From a virus, in the IMG/VR virus record IMGVR_UViG_3300021371_000063, positions 1 through 33,078 of that record: a DNA stretch of 33,078 bases; one strand, written 5' to 3'. The position numbers and the translations under genes were made by a program. Of the stretch, positions 21,308 through 29,061 are shown one piece after another. Numbering within the stretch: position 1 is the first letter of the stretch; every line of letters starts with the position of its first letter. The notes under the pieces are model-generated. The model ran no database searches. It saw only the letters and a program-made list of their open reading frames with translations, and had not been told where the DNA came from.

Positions 21308-23095
21308 TTACGAGAGGAGTTGAGTGTCAGGATTTTGTAACGAATCCCGAAGCGTTTTTATTGTAACCTGTTTCCTGAACCCTTTACCATCTTCGTCTTT
21401 TGGTGGATCAACAGCCACGAGTCCTAAACGCTGGCGAGCGCAATCGAGTGCGAGAAACGCTGCGTCCGCTAAGTCGGGTGACCTACCGAAGCGTGATTTG
21501 AACTCTAATTTTGATTCGATCTTCACTTTAAGGGAGCCAGTTTTAACCATATCATAGTTTCTAGCGCACATTTCTTGGGCAAGGTCTGACGAGATTCCGT
21601 AGATTTGCTGCGTCCGCATTAGCTCTTTACCAACGAACCAGAGTTCAGAGACCCGATTTGTGTATAGTTCTTCACCTGTAAGTTGACTGTTCATACTGAC
21701 ACGCTTGTCCGATGCCTTACCGCCAAAGGTGACACGCATAAATGAACTCTCCCACTCACCAGCCAATACATCGCAGAACGGCGCACCCGCTCCAGTCGAG
21801 TCAAGAGCCACGTTGTCAGCAGAGATGTTCCTACGTTTACAGTGATCGATAATTTGGTGGACAATCTGGTAGGTTCGAGGGATCGCTTTATTTGTGGCAT
21901 CATCGTTGAGGTGAATAGCTTCCCCCATTTTACATACATATTGACCATTGCGAGCGTATCCGACTTCTGCTGTATACATGATGGTTCTGTCGCCGCCGTT
22001 GGTGAAGGCAGGGTCGATTCCAGCAACGACGGTCGGTTTATCAGCCCAATCCACACCACCTAAAGAACCACTCTTTGCCATCTCAGCTTCCGAATAGATT
22101 CCGGTTGTCTCATCGCTGTCAAAGAAGACGGCCCGAACCATTCGCATATAGCCTCTTGACTCTGGCCCTAACAGCAATCGATCCTCCTCCAGCTTTTCGG
22201 CGGTTGGTAGCCAAGGATACTTAACCTCACCTAACACAATGTTCGGACTCCGCTCCCCGTCGAGCCTGATATACTTACCACCCCACTTCGTTTTCCATTC
22301 GTCAGCGGTCTGTGTGTCGATGGCCTCCCACCCTTTGTTCGGCTCTGACCACACGCCGAAAGCGTCGAATCGGCTGTTCGGGTTGGACATGCCGATCATT
22401 TGGAAAAACGGGTTTTTAGATAGGTTGGTCAGACCAGCTTGTAATATACTTTCAGAAAGTTCTGAAAGTTCATCACCAATCATAATTACCCGTTTCTGCT
22501 TAATACCAATAAACTTGCCTATTGCCTCGCGTGTTTTGGATTTCTCCGCTGCGATAAGCGATAATCCAGCCCGTTCGATAAGCGTGCCATTCTCATCAAC
22601 ATAAGCGGCGTTACCGATTGAATCCCGTATCTTGATCGGCGCACCATCGATCACGGACAATAAAGACATTACTGAACCCCAAATCCTTTTTCGTGCTTCC
22701 CGTAAGGTGGTGGAGGTCATCAGGACTAGTGTATCGCGTGGTTGGCAAAGCCACTGGACGATACCCCATGCGGCCATCGTGTGGGACTTACCACTACTAG
22801 CCGATCCACCAATCGCCAGATACTTGTCCTTCAAAGCAGCCCGAACCATTTTTTCGGCCCAAGGATGGCGGACCATCATAGGCTCCGGCAGTTCTTCACG
22901 ATTCCAGAGTTCGTCGCAGATTCTCCAGAAGTAGAACTCCTTAGCTTTATTATTAGGGTGGTGGGCAAAACCGTATAATAAAGCAGTCAGAGTGCTAGTG
23001 GGCTGGATCATCAGTCCACCTACATCCATTTTCTTACTAGCCGGATCAATTCTCGGCTCTAGAACACGCTTGCGCTTTTCTGCTTCGGTAGGCAT
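21308..23095 (-). CDS. terL: Terminase large subunit
   Basis: 595 residues from the ATG at 23095; an in-frame start at 23158 would run deep into the divergent gene and is rejected. ATPase: Walker A GGSASSGKS with K103, Walker B VIMIGDE with D208/E209, then GMSNPNSRFD as coupling-type motif. Nuclease (RNase H fold): D361 in GIDPAFTNGGDR, D432 in ALDSTGAG, and D541/D544 in SPDLADAAFLAL. All key residues are present, so it should be an active packaging motor that cuts and translocates phage DNA into the prohead with the portal and small subunit. It begins 10 bases from the divergent small-subunit start and is followed by palindrome copy 2. It is transcribed towards the structural genes. Confidence 0.93.
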   Translation of the reverse strand: MPTEAEKRKRVLEPRIDPASKKMDVGGLMIQPTSTLTALLYGFAHHPNNKAKEFYFWRICDELWNREELPEPMMVRHPWAEKMVRAALKDKYLAIGGSASSGKSHTMAAWGIVQWLCQPRDTLVLMTSTTLREARKRIWGSVMSLLSVIDGAPIKIRDSIGNAAYVDENGTLIERAGLSLIAAEKSKTREAIGKFIGIKQKRVIMIGDELSELSESILQAGLTNLSKNPFFQMIGMSNPNSRFDAFGVWSEPNKGWEAIDTQTADEWKTKWGGKYIRLDGERSPNIVLGEVKYPWLPTAEKLEEDRLLLGPESRGYMRMVRAVFFDSDETTGIYSEAEMAKSGSLGGVDWADKPTVVAGIDPAFTNGGDRTIMYTAEVGYARNGQYVCKMGEAIHLNDDATNKAIPRTYQIVHQIIDHCKRRNISADNVALDSTGAGAPFCDVLAGEWESSFMRVTFGGKASDKRVSMNSQLTGEELYTNRVSELWFVGKELMRTQQIYGISSDLAQEMCARNYDMVKTGSLKVKIESKLEFKSRFGRSPDLADAAFLALDCARQRLGLVAVDPPKDEDGKGFRKQVTIKTLRDSLQNPDTQLLS

Positions 23096-23098
23096 AAT
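23070..23098 (+). promoter_or_regulatory. Possible promoter for the small terminase / replication operon
   Basis: TTGCGC (23070-23075), a 17-base spacer and CATAAT (23093-23098) end 7 bases before the ATG at 23106. The -10 is one base from consensus but the -35 matches only TTG. It lies inside the large terminase coding region and overlaps that gene's start codon. The geometry matches the other start-adjacent promoters here, but alone this is weak. Confidence 0.3.
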
Positions 23099-23105
23099 TA
23101 AGTGG

Positions 23106-23747
23106 ATGTCTGAAAAACCTATAAGAGAGTGCGAGGCTGAAGCCCTTCGTCTTAACAAAGAAGGTTACAGTAATGCGGCTATAGGTCAACACATTGGCGT
23201 GCATCGTAATACGATTCGTAAATGGTTAAAAAAGCATGGTGTGGATCCGAAGATGAATGGGAGCGTCGTTGATGGTAAGGTTTTAGACAATCTGATCCAC
23301 AACAAAGATATCAAGGATGAGCATACAAAACCGGATGCCGACAAAGACCAGCTCAAAGAAGATATCGAAGAACATTTTAACGACACTGTTTCTTCTGCAA
23401 TCGTTGACGAGAGGTTCCGAGCCTCTAAAGAAGAAGACATTACCCTCAACGAAATTGCAGAAGCACAGAACTCGCCCGCTGATAAATACCAGCACTACAT
23501 TGCCGCAGCCGGAATCAAACTGCTCCGCGATTCGATGAAGGCGTTACGCGGGCCACGATCAATCCGTGAGATGTCAGAACTAGACCAGCTTATCAGACGC
23601 AACTTAGGGCTAAACGCAAAGACTGGTGGTGGTAGTAGTAAAATGCAGATTGATATATCTGTCCTGAATAACTCTAAAGCAGACAAAGGAGGAGGCGCAA
23701 TCCGGCAGAAAAAAACGATTGACGCCGATACCGGAAACGAGATTTAA
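23106..23747 (+). CDS. terS: Probable terminase small subunit (HTH)
   Basis: 213 residues from the ATG at 23106. N-terminal helix-turn-helix near residues 10-40 (LRLNKEGYSNAAIGQHIGVH then RNTIRKWLKKHG), of the resolvase/homeodomain-like type used by small terminases to bind pac/cos DNA. A charged linker follows, then a helical core (PADKYQHYIAAAGIKLLRDS, MSELDQLIRRNLGL) typical of oligomerising phage small subunits, and a Gly/Lys-rich tail. It is the divergent neighbour of the large subunit, which supports the assignment, although the two subunits are normally co-directional. A phage transcription regulator is the alternative. It heads the plus-strand operon. Confidence 0.65.
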   Translation: MSEKPIRECEAEALRLNKEGYSNAAIGQHIGVHRNTIRKWLKKHGVDPKMNGSVVDGKVLDNLIHNKDIKDEHTKPDADKDQLKEDIEEHFNDTVSSAIVDERFRASKEEDITLNEIAEAQNSPADKYQHYIAAAGIKLLRDSMKALRGPRSIREMSELDQLIRRNLGLNAKTGGGSSKMQIDISVLNNSKADKGGGAIRQKKTIDADTGNEI

Positions 23748-23757
23748 TATCCTTACA

Positions 23758-23988
23758 ATGTTCCAAGATCGTGAACCAGAAGTCGGGCCTAAGTTCATCA
23801 CTAGAATTGATGACGGAGGAGACTTTAAATTCCCAGTAGATACTGCTGATGGGTTATGGTATCGCGTGAAGCCGTCAACGGCTCGCGAAGTATTCTACTT
23901 GCAATCGCTTCCAAAAGGAATCAGAGTTTTAGTTCCAGCAGAAGGCGACGGCCTACTAGTTAGAGGAGATTCAATACCAGCAAAATGA
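23758..23988 (+). CDS. Small hypothetical protein
   Basis: 76 residues from the ATG at 23758, 10 bases after the previous stop; a TTG start at 23719 would overlap the previous gene. Predicted beta-rich (KFITRIDDGGDFKFPVD, IRVLVPAEGDGLLVRGD) with no recognised domain. It overlaps the next gene by four bases (ATGA, 23985-23988), so translation is probably coupled. Function unknown; context is the packaging/replication operon. Confidence 0.55.
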   Translation: MFQDREPEVGPKFITRIDDGGDFKFPVDTADGLWYRVKPSTAREVFYLQSLPKGIRVLVPAEGDGLLVRGDSIPAK

Positions 23989-24371
23989 AACCCGAAACCT
24001 TATTCCGTTTACACGAATCGACGTGCAAGAAGACGCTCGAAATTATGCGGGCAAAGAACAGCGACTACTGCGGTGGTGAGAACACTGTTGACGCACTCGC
24101 GAATTTCAAGACCGCTAAGTCACTTGGCCTCCACCCAGTTACTGGACTCTTGCTAAGGATGCAGGATAAGCTAATGAGGATTAAATCATTCGTGAATGAC
24201 GGTGAGTTAAAGGTAGCAGGTGAGTCAGTTGATGACGCGTGTGAGGATCTGGTAAACTACTCTATTCTTGCTAAGGCATTACTCAGCGAAGAGCGTGAGT
24301 GTGGCACCTGTAGTAATCCTGTTTCTGGCGGAGAGTGCGACAATCTTTATTGTCCTGAGAAATCTAAATGA
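23985..24371 (+). CDS. DUF1599/MazG-like nucleotide-associated protein
   Basis: 128 residues. The core matches the DUF1599 (Nmad1) pattern: NSDYCGGENTVDALANFK, then LLLRMQDKLMRIKSFV, then ESVDDACEDLVNYSILAK, equivalent to 'kn.DY....nf', 'R..DK..Ri' and 'eSv.Dt..DLanY'. This all-alpha fold is related to MazG-type NTP pyrophosphatases and occurs in phage operons for nucleotide or base modification. The acidic residues of the last helix would bind Mg2+. A C-terminal Cys cluster (CGTCSNPVSGGECDNLYC) looks like a small zinc knuckle and is an extra on the family core. It is coupled at both ends by ATGA overlaps. A role in the nucleotide pool during replication is inferred. Confidence 0.6.
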   Translation: MKPETLFRLHESTCKKTLEIMRAKNSDYCGGENTVDALANFKTAKSLGLHPVTGLLLRMQDKLMRIKSFVNDGELKVAGESVDDACEDLVNYSILAKALLSEERECGTCSNPVSGGECDNLYCPEKSK

Positions 24372-24856
24372 TCGTCGGAGTAGATAATGGCTTAGATGGC
24401 GGACTTTGCGCTATATCTAAATTTGATGGTAGCCTCATTGAGAAGATTAGGATGCCGACTCTTCAACGCTCAAAGAAGAAAGAGATTGATATCCGCAAAG
24501 TCCACCAATGGATAATGGACTTAAACACACCTTTTATTTTTGCGGTAGAAGAACCGCTCGCACACGCGAAGAGTAGCCAAGCTGTTCGGTCAATGGCCAT
24601 TTCGTTTGGTAAGCTAGTTGGGATGGCTGAGTCTCACGACTACGAAAACATAATGCGTGTGTCCGTCCATAAGTGGCAGAAAGTTATGTTAGGTAGGGTA
24701 CCTAAAGGTAGGACTAAAGAAGTTGCCTTGAGATTAGCAAATCAGTTAGAGCCATCAGAGAACTGGCTAGCTAATAAACGCTGCCGGACGCCGCATGATG
24801 GTATGATAGATGCCTACCTCATTGCCCGATACATTTGGGGTAGTAGAAAAAGTTAA
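24368..24856 (+). CDS. RuvC-like Holliday junction resolvase
   Basis: 162 residues, RNase H fold resolvase of the phage RuvC-like type. Motifs: D6 in MIVGVDNGLDGG on the first strand, E61/E62 in FAVEEPLAHAKSS, and D144/D148 in HDGMIDAYLIARY on the last helix, together forming the two-metal active site. The length is normal for the family. It should cut branched recombination or replication intermediates before packaging. Its start overlaps the DUF1599-like stop (ATGA), and its stop lies inside an A/T palindrome (24845-24865). Confidence 0.85.
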   Translation: MIVGVDNGLDGGLCAISKFDGSLIEKIRMPTLQRSKKKEIDIRKVHQWIMDLNTPFIFAVEEPLAHAKSSQAVRSMAISFGKLVGMAESHDYENIMRVSVHKWQKVMLGRVPKGRTKEVALRLANQLEPSENWLANKRCRTPHDGMIDAYLIARYIWGSRKS

Positions 24857-24908
24857 ACTTTTTCTGGACATAGTAAGCCGTCTCAATTATTTGTCTTTTT
24901 ATAGACAA
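24845..24908 (+). promoter_or_regulatory. Two palindromes between resolvase and helicase genes
   Basis: AGAAAAAGTT (24845-24854) and its exact complement AACTTTTTCT (24856-24865) flank a single A at the resolvase stop codon. TTGTCT/AGACAA (24891-24896 with 24903-24908) forms a second hairpin ending 3 bases before the helicase ATG. The first repeats the AAAAAGTT/AACTTTTT theme of the outer arms of the nested elements at 2282 and 21192. An operator or a weak terminator plus leader is possible. Confidence 0.5.
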
Positions 24909-24911
24909 TAA

Positions 24912-26204
24912 ATGAAGAAATTATATCCCAAGCAACAAGAAGCGTTCGAGTTCTTTTTAGCTAAACATAGATTAGATTTAAACTCTCTCGACACTAGTCA
25001 TGTCGGGACTGGCAAGACGGTAGTAGCCGCGCACCTCGCTAAGGTATTAAAGAGACCCGTTGCGGTCTTATGCCCTAAATCAGTCATCCCATCATGGGAG
25101 CGTGAGCTTAAAGAAACTGGTATCGAGCCACTGTTCGTTCTCAATTATGAGAAGATCCGAACCGGCAAGACAGAGTGGATGTCGAAGAGAGGCAAGAAGA
25201 TCATGACTTGGCACTTGCCCGAAGACACGTTAGTGCTAGTCGATGAGGTCCACAAATGTAAGGGGCCATATACTCAGAACTCTCAGTTGCTAGTCTCACT
25301 TGTTACGCAAGGCTATTCAATTCATGCCATGTCCGCAACTGCTGCTGAAGATCCTACTGAGATGAGACCAATTGGATACGTGTTAGGGTTACACAATTTA
25401 AACAAAGCGTCAGACGGTTTAAAAAGTTGGTTCAGTTGGATGATGCAATACGGCTGCACCCAGAACCAATGGAACGCATGGGAGTTAAGACGAAAAACTA
25501 AACTCAGTGATCTCAACAAGATCATGTATAACAAGAATGTTAAGCGTTTAACAGTGGATGACTTTCCCGATTCATTTAAAGAGAACCGAGTATTCATCGA
25601 GCCAATAGCCTTTGGTTCCGCCGCTAAGATCGCGAAGGCTTACAGCGACTTTGGAGTAACTCCTGAGATAATCACCAACCTATTAGAGAATGGAACTGTT
25701 GAGGACAGTGATTGGGGTCTAGTAAATTTACTTCGGGCGAGACAACTCGCTGAGTCCTTGAAAGCGAAGGACATGGCTGACATGGCGAAGGACTACGTCG
25801 AGCAAGGTCATAGTGTTGTGCTGTTTGTGAATTTTACAGACACTGTCGATGTCCTTTGCGAACTGCTAGGATGTATGTGCATTCAAGGAGGTCAGAAAGT
25901 TGAGGAAAGACAAGAGATCATTGACGCCTTTCAAAGGGACGAAGAACACATTCTCGTTATTAACACTGCTGCTGGCGGAACCGGAATCTCTCTTCACGAT
26001 ACCAACGGTAACCGCCAACGGATCTCGTTGATCTCACCTACCTTTAATGTGAAAGATCACCTACAAGCGTTAGGGCGCATCCACCGCAATGGTGCAAAAA
26101 GTGATGCTATTCAGAAAGTTCTGGTTGCTAGCGACTCCATAGAGGAACATGTTATGCGTGTTGTCGAGCAGAAATCAGATAACCTCAATACTCTACACCA
26201 ATGA
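24912..26204 (+). CDS. SF2 (SNF2-like) DNA helicase / translocase
   Basis: 430 residues. Q-type start YPKQQEAFEFFL, Walker A HVGTGKT (K35), motif Ia AVLCPKSVIPSWERE, DEVH box (D111-H114) in LVLVDEVHKCKG, motif III AMSATAAED, and C-terminal domain VVLFVNFTDTVDVL, INTAAGGTGISLHD and QALGRIHRNGAKS. Both RecA-like domains are complete. The PKSVIPSW segment and the 'GRIHR.G' motif VI are SNF2/phage-helicase-like. In comparable phages such helicases sit beside nucleases and PolA and act in replication restart or recombination. It has its own hairpin-containing leader and ends in an ATGA overlap with the DnaA-like gene. Confidence 0.85.
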   Translation: MKKLYPKQQEAFEFFLAKHRLDLNSLDTSHVGTGKTVVAAHLAKVLKRPVAVLCPKSVIPSWERELKETGIEPLFVLNYEKIRTGKTEWMSKRGKKIMTWHLPEDTLVLVDEVHKCKGPYTQNSQLLVSLVTQGYSIHAMSATAAEDPTEMRPIGYVLGLHNLNKASDGLKSWFSWMMQYGCTQNQWNAWELRRKTKLSDLNKIMYNKNVKRLTVDDFPDSFKENRVFIEPIAFGSAAKIAKAYSDFGVTPEIITNLLENGTVEDSDWGLVNLLRARQLAESLKAKDMADMAKDYVEQGHSVVLFVNFTDTVDVLCELLGCMCIQGGQKVEERQEIIDAFQRDEEHILVINTAAGGTGISLHDTNGNRQRISLISPTFNVKDHLQALGRIHRNGAKSDAIQKVLVASDSIEEHVMRVVEQKSDNLNTLHQ

Positions 26205-26527
26205 AAACACAAGTAATAAAAGGGATGACCCCTTACAAAAAACAAATAATAGATAAAGTAACGGAACTTGTATGTTCAGAATTCGCAATAGATCGTGACG
26301 AGATATTTACTAAGAGTCGAGCTTACTCTTATTGCATACCTCGTATGGTCGCTGTCGGTATCTTGAGAAACAAGTTTAAGTTTACTTACAGCTCGTTGTC
26401 TGATTACTATGGTTACACCCACAGTAGTTCAATATCCTATGCATCTAAGTCTCTCGATCAGAGAATTAAAGAAGACCCTGAAATAGCTTCAGTCGTTAAG
26501 TCAGTCCTTAAACAACTAAACTCATAA
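26201..26527 (+). CDS. DnaA domain IV-like DNA-binding protein (first of pair)
   Basis: 108 residues. The whole protein corresponds to DnaA domain IV: VTELVCSEFAIDRDEIFTKS is the 'V...f.v...dl.skkR' helix, CIPRMVAVGILRNKFKFTYS the 'ar.iamyl.relt' helix, and SDYYGYTHSSSISYASKSL the 'G..fggRdHttV.hA..ki' signature helix that reads the DnaA box. No ATPase domain is present. The signature 'DHTTV' becomes THSSSI. Such stand-alone domains in phages may bind the phage origin or compete with host DnaA. It overlaps the helicase gene by four bases and is followed 6 bases later by a second similar protein. Confidence 0.75.
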   Translation: MKTQVIKGMTPYKKQIIDKVTELVCSEFAIDRDEIFTKSRAYSYCIPRMVAVGILRNKFKFTYSSLSDYYGYTHSSSISYASKSLDQRIKEDPEIASVVKSVLKQLNS

Positions 26528-26533
26528 ATAGAT

Positions 26534-26854
26534 ATGAACTCTGAGATGAAAGAGAACTCTAAGATGATGCAAGAAGCCATTGTTATTGATGCGACAAGGC
26601 TGATTAAAAAATACGCAGAACAATATGGGTTACCACCTAAATGGGTAATGAGTCGTTTTGATGTGGGGGGTCCAAAAGGTAGGACTGTCCAAACCAGAAT
26701 TGAATCCTCTCACGCTAGGCATCGCGTTATTACCGAGTTAGCTGATTTGGGTTACCCGAGAGATTTAATAGCACGTTCGTTTGATCTCGGACGTGATGCA
26801 GTTAACAGTATAATTAAAAAGTTTAGACAACAACAAAATGAGCAACAACATTAA
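26534..26854 (+). CDS. Divergent DnaA domain IV-like HTH protein (second of pair)
   Basis: 106 residues. After an acidic N-terminus, IDATRLIKKYAEQYGLPPKW and a basic GGPKGRTVQTR segment lead to SHARHRVITELADLGYPRDL and IARSFDLGRDAVNSIIKKF, which align in layout with DnaA domain IV (helix, 'ar...M.l.relg', HTH with G-R-D-x-V). It is more diverged than its neighbour, and the two are probably paralogues or an ancient duplication. A basic-hydrophobic HTH of another family is the alternative. Tail Gln-rich. The next tiny gene starts within its last 17 bases. Confidence 0.5.
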   Translation: MNSEMKENSKMMQEAIVIDATRLIKKYAEQYGLPPKWVMSRFDVGGPKGRTVQTRIESSHARHRVITELADLGYPRDLIARSFDLGRDAVNSIIKKFRQQQNEQQH

Positions 26855-27014
26855 ATACCTGACTGACGCAGAGAAGATCCGCCTCAAATTACTTGAAGAC
26901 GAGATTTACATGCTAAACCACAAAGTTGAGCGCACACTCAAGAAACGAGACCACCTCCAACGTGAGGTGAAGCGAATAAACGAATCGACTCATGAGCGAA
27001 CAACCCAACCATAG
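26838..27014 (+). CDS. Small coiled-coil protein overlapping both neighbours
   Basis: 58 residues from the ATG at 26838, overlapping the end of the HTH gene by 17 bases and the start of the nuclease gene by 23. It is a continuous charged coiled coil (AEKIRLKLLEDEIYMLNHKV followed by a KRDHLQREVKRI segment). The heptad pattern and tight packing argue for a real gene. It may dimerise or act as an adaptor for the nuclease that follows; this is inference. Confidence 0.55.
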   Translation: MSNNIKYLTDAEKIRLKLLEDEIYMLNHKVERTLKKRDHLQREVKRINESTHERTTQP

Positions 27015-28113
27015 CGACAGGGGCCACGCGGAGTTCTCGCCATCCAGCCTAAAATATGTGGCTGCTTGTGCTGCGTATCAGGGCCGCGACGGCACTTCGG
27101 CTGCTGCCGAGATGGGGACCAGAATTCACGAGGCTCTCGAAGTCTTTGACCCTTCTGCCCTTCACACCGAACAAGAGCTGGAGATTTACGAACAGATTGT
27201 TCAAATGGAACAGGAGTTTATGACTAACTTCGGCGAGGTCGCTGAAGAGTTAAACGAGATCCAAGTTGAGGTCGCCCTAGACGGAACCGAGACATGGGGA
27301 ACCTGTGACCGATTCCTGATCCTCAAAGGCGGTGATCGAGCCGTCATGGCAGACTACAAAACCGGAATCAGTATCATTGATCCGCCAGATAAGAACTGGC
27401 AGGCAAAAGCATATACATGTGGAGCCTTCCAGAAGTATCCTGAGATTCAGGAGATCGTCTTCGCGTTTTACGTGCCGCAACATAGCGCGACTCTTCACCA
27501 CACGTTTACGCGAGACGATCTCCCTACTCTGGTCGAAGACCTTAGTCGAGTGATCAAGGCTGGCGAACAGATTCGACCAAAGTGGGAGTCAGGCACGCCA
27601 GAGTTAGAGGAATGCACTCCGACTCAGTATTGTCGTTTCTGTAAACATGAAGATGTATGTCCTGCGTTGGGTGGTCTCGTTATAAGTGTCGCCAAGAAGC
27701 TAGATACCACGTTGCCGGACATCGATCCTACTGACGTCGACAATCCAGCTAGACTCTCTGAGTTATTTAACATCGCGAAGATTGTAGAGAATTGGGCAGC
27801 GTCTATTAAGGCAAAGACTCTCGCCAAGTTAAAAGACGGCGATAAACTCGACGGCCTAAAACTACGGTCAATGGGTCGAACACGTAAGTGTGCTGACAAC
27901 GAAATGCTCGTAAAGATTGCAAAAGAACATGGTCTAGAATTAAGTGAGATAATTAGTGAGCTAAATTTCCCACTTACTAAGATCTCGAAATTAGTATCTG
28001 CAAACGCAGAAAAATCAGAAAAACGAGAAAAACAACAGAATTTCCTTGCCGCCTGCGATGACGCAGGCATAGTCCAAACCTCTGAGGAGCGATTCAGTGT
28101 CGCGAATCAGTAA
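26992..28113 (+). CDS. PD-(D/E)XK nuclease with Cas4/AddB-type cysteine cluster
   Basis: 373 residues. RecB/Cas4-type nuclease motifs: GTRIHEALE, GTCDRFLI, MADYKTG (D121, K123) and the Q-x-x-x-Y helix QAKAYTCG. Four cysteines fit the Fe-S cluster of this class: C26 near the N-terminus (SSLKYVAACAAYQ) and C214, C217, C223 in QYCRFCKHEDVCP. The C-terminal third is a charged helical domain (about 235-373), as in phage DUF2800-type exonucleases. It probably resects DNA ends to make 3' single strands for recombination or degrades host DNA, working with the next gene's product and the SF2 helicase. Confidence 0.8.
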   Translation: MSEQPNHSDRGHAEFSPSSLKYVAACAAYQGRDGTSAAAEMGTRIHEALEVFDPSALHTEQELEIYEQIVQMEQEFMTNFGEVAEELNEIQVEVALDGTETWGTCDRFLILKGGDRAVMADYKTGISIIDPPDKNWQAKAYTCGAFQKYPEIQEIVFAFYVPQHSATLHHTFTRDDLPTLVEDLSRVIKAGEQIRPKWESGTPELEECTPTQYCRFCKHEDVCPALGGLVISVAKKLDTTLPDIDPTDVDNPARLSELFNIAKIVENWAASIKAKTLAKLKDGDKLDGLKLRSMGRTRKCADNEMLVKIAKEHGLELSEIISELNFPLTKISKLVSANAEKSEKREKQQNFLAACDDAGIVQTSEERFSVANQ

Positions 28114-28131
28114 ACCAAATAAAATAAGAAT

Positions 28132-28782
28132 ATGGCTACTAAAGAAGCTAAACAAGTGAAGGAAGTCGAGAATGAACTCTCGACTAATGTAAACATCGGA
28201 ATCGAAATCGACCGCAGTGATATCGAGATACCTCGAATCAATGTATCACAGAAGATGAGTCAAGGCGATGCTCCAGTTGGATCAATTGTCTTTGACCGTA
28301 AACATGTGGTCGCTGGCCCTAATGAAAAAATATCTGCGATTGCAGTTGTTGCTCAAAAAGGCTGGAGGGAGAATATCCCATTTGATGAAGATGAAGTCCC
28401 ACGAATTGCGTGGTCCAAAGAAGAGTCAGAGGCTATTTCTGATGATTCAGAATATCAAATGACTGAGTTTGCTGAGATTACATTATTACTCCGCCAGCCG
28501 GAAGGTAACGATGATGATACAGCATTCTCACTCGTTATTGGTGATAGCCGATATGCTTTGGGTAAGATAAATGTCGGTAAAAACGCTTATCGGACTACTT
28601 ATAAGATTCTAGCTACAAGCGCGGCTTTTAATCCTAACACCCCAATCTGTGCTAGGGTATGGAACTTTGTCTCTGAAGAGTTCTCAAAGGGTAAATATAC
28701 ATGGTTCAATCCAAGCTTAACTGCCACTACAGAAGAGACAGGTGAAGCCGTCCTTGAATTCATTAAAAACTTTGGGGGTTAG
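28132..28782 (+). CDS. Hypothetical protein, candidate ssDNA-binding protein
   Basis: 216 residues. Acidic N-terminus, then EIDRSDIEIPRINVSQKMSQ, the 'D.eiPrl.l.Q..S' motif that begins a phage protein family of unknown structure usually found between exonuclease and polymerase genes. The middle is beta-rich (AVVAQKGWRENIPFD, TEFAEITLLLRQPE, AFSLVIGDSRYALGK) and compatible with an OB-type fold; the C-terminus is aromatic and acidic (KYTWFNPSLTATTEE). Position between a recombination nuclease and PolA suggests an SSB or recombination mediator, but no classical SSB signature is seen. The start follows the AACCAAATAAAAT leader. Confidence 0.5.
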   Translation: MATKEAKQVKEVENELSTNVNIGIEIDRSDIEIPRINVSQKMSQGDAPVGSIVFDRKHVVAGPNEKISAIAVVAQKGWRENIPFDEDEVPRIAWSKEESEAISDDSEYQMTEFAEITLLLRQPEGNDDDTAFSLVIGDSRYALGKINVGKNAYRTTYKILATSAAFNPNTPICARVWNFVSEEFSKGKYTWFNPSLTATTEETGEAVLEFIKNFGG

Positions 28783-28784
28783 TT

Positions 28785-28976
28785 ATGACCGACGAAGAGA
28801 AAGAAGAAAAAACCCGTGATCTCCTTCTCGAAGAGATCAAGATGCTCGACGGCATGATCGCTGAAGTCGAGGATCAGCTCTCCCAAGTCGGAGCCAACTT
28901 GAGAAAGTTGAGGGTAGTTCGGGAGGCACTCCAGCATGTTACTGGTGAGCAGACCGAATTAGATTTGGATTCGTAA
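28785..28976 (+). CDS. Small acidic coiled-coil protein
   Basis: 63 residues, a continuous heptad-bearing helix (MTDEEKEEKTRDLLLEEI, MIAEVEDQLSQVGANLRKL) with an acidic tail (GEQTELDLDS). It starts 2 bases after the previous stop, so it is probably co-translated, and it is the last gene before a strong terminator. Acidic C-terminal tails occur on partners of SSB and polymerase, but this is speculative. Function unknown. Confidence 0.55.
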   Translation: MTDEEKEEKTRDLLLEEIKMLDGMIAEVEDQLSQVGANLRKLRVVREALQHVTGEQTELDLDS

Positions 28977-28995
28977 TAATAGATGCTAGAACGCA

Positions 28996-29041
28996 AGCTC
29001 GTCGCAGAGTTTTTAGTCTTCTCTTTGCGACGGGCTTTTTT
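28996..29041 (+). terminator. Rho-independent terminator before polA
   Basis: AGCTCGTCGCA (28996-29006) pairs with TGCGACGGGCT (29026-29036) over 11 bp with one wobble, and six Ts end the element. It separates the recombination sub-operon from polA/primase, which must have a separate promoter or depend on read-through. Confidence 0.85.
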
Positions 29042-29061
29042 CTGCTCACAAATAAACTTAT

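Noticed and set aside
22992-23105. N-terminal extension of the small terminase from 22992
   Set aside because: The extra 38 codons are antisense to the large terminase N-terminus and hydrophobic; the ATG at 23106 begins the HTH domain cleanly.
23096-23158. N-terminal extension of the large terminase from 23158
   Set aside because: The added 21 codons overlap the divergent HTH gene and are not part of the usual terminase fold; the ATG at 23095 is better.
24866-24888. Promoter TGGACA-N17-TATTTG before the helicase gene
   Set aside because: The -35 is close to consensus but the -10 matches only half of its positions, so it was not listed as a feature.
27624-28070. Minus-strand 148-codon frame
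   Set aside because: Shadow of the nuclease gene's C-terminal region; Ser/Phe-rich composition typical of antisense frames.
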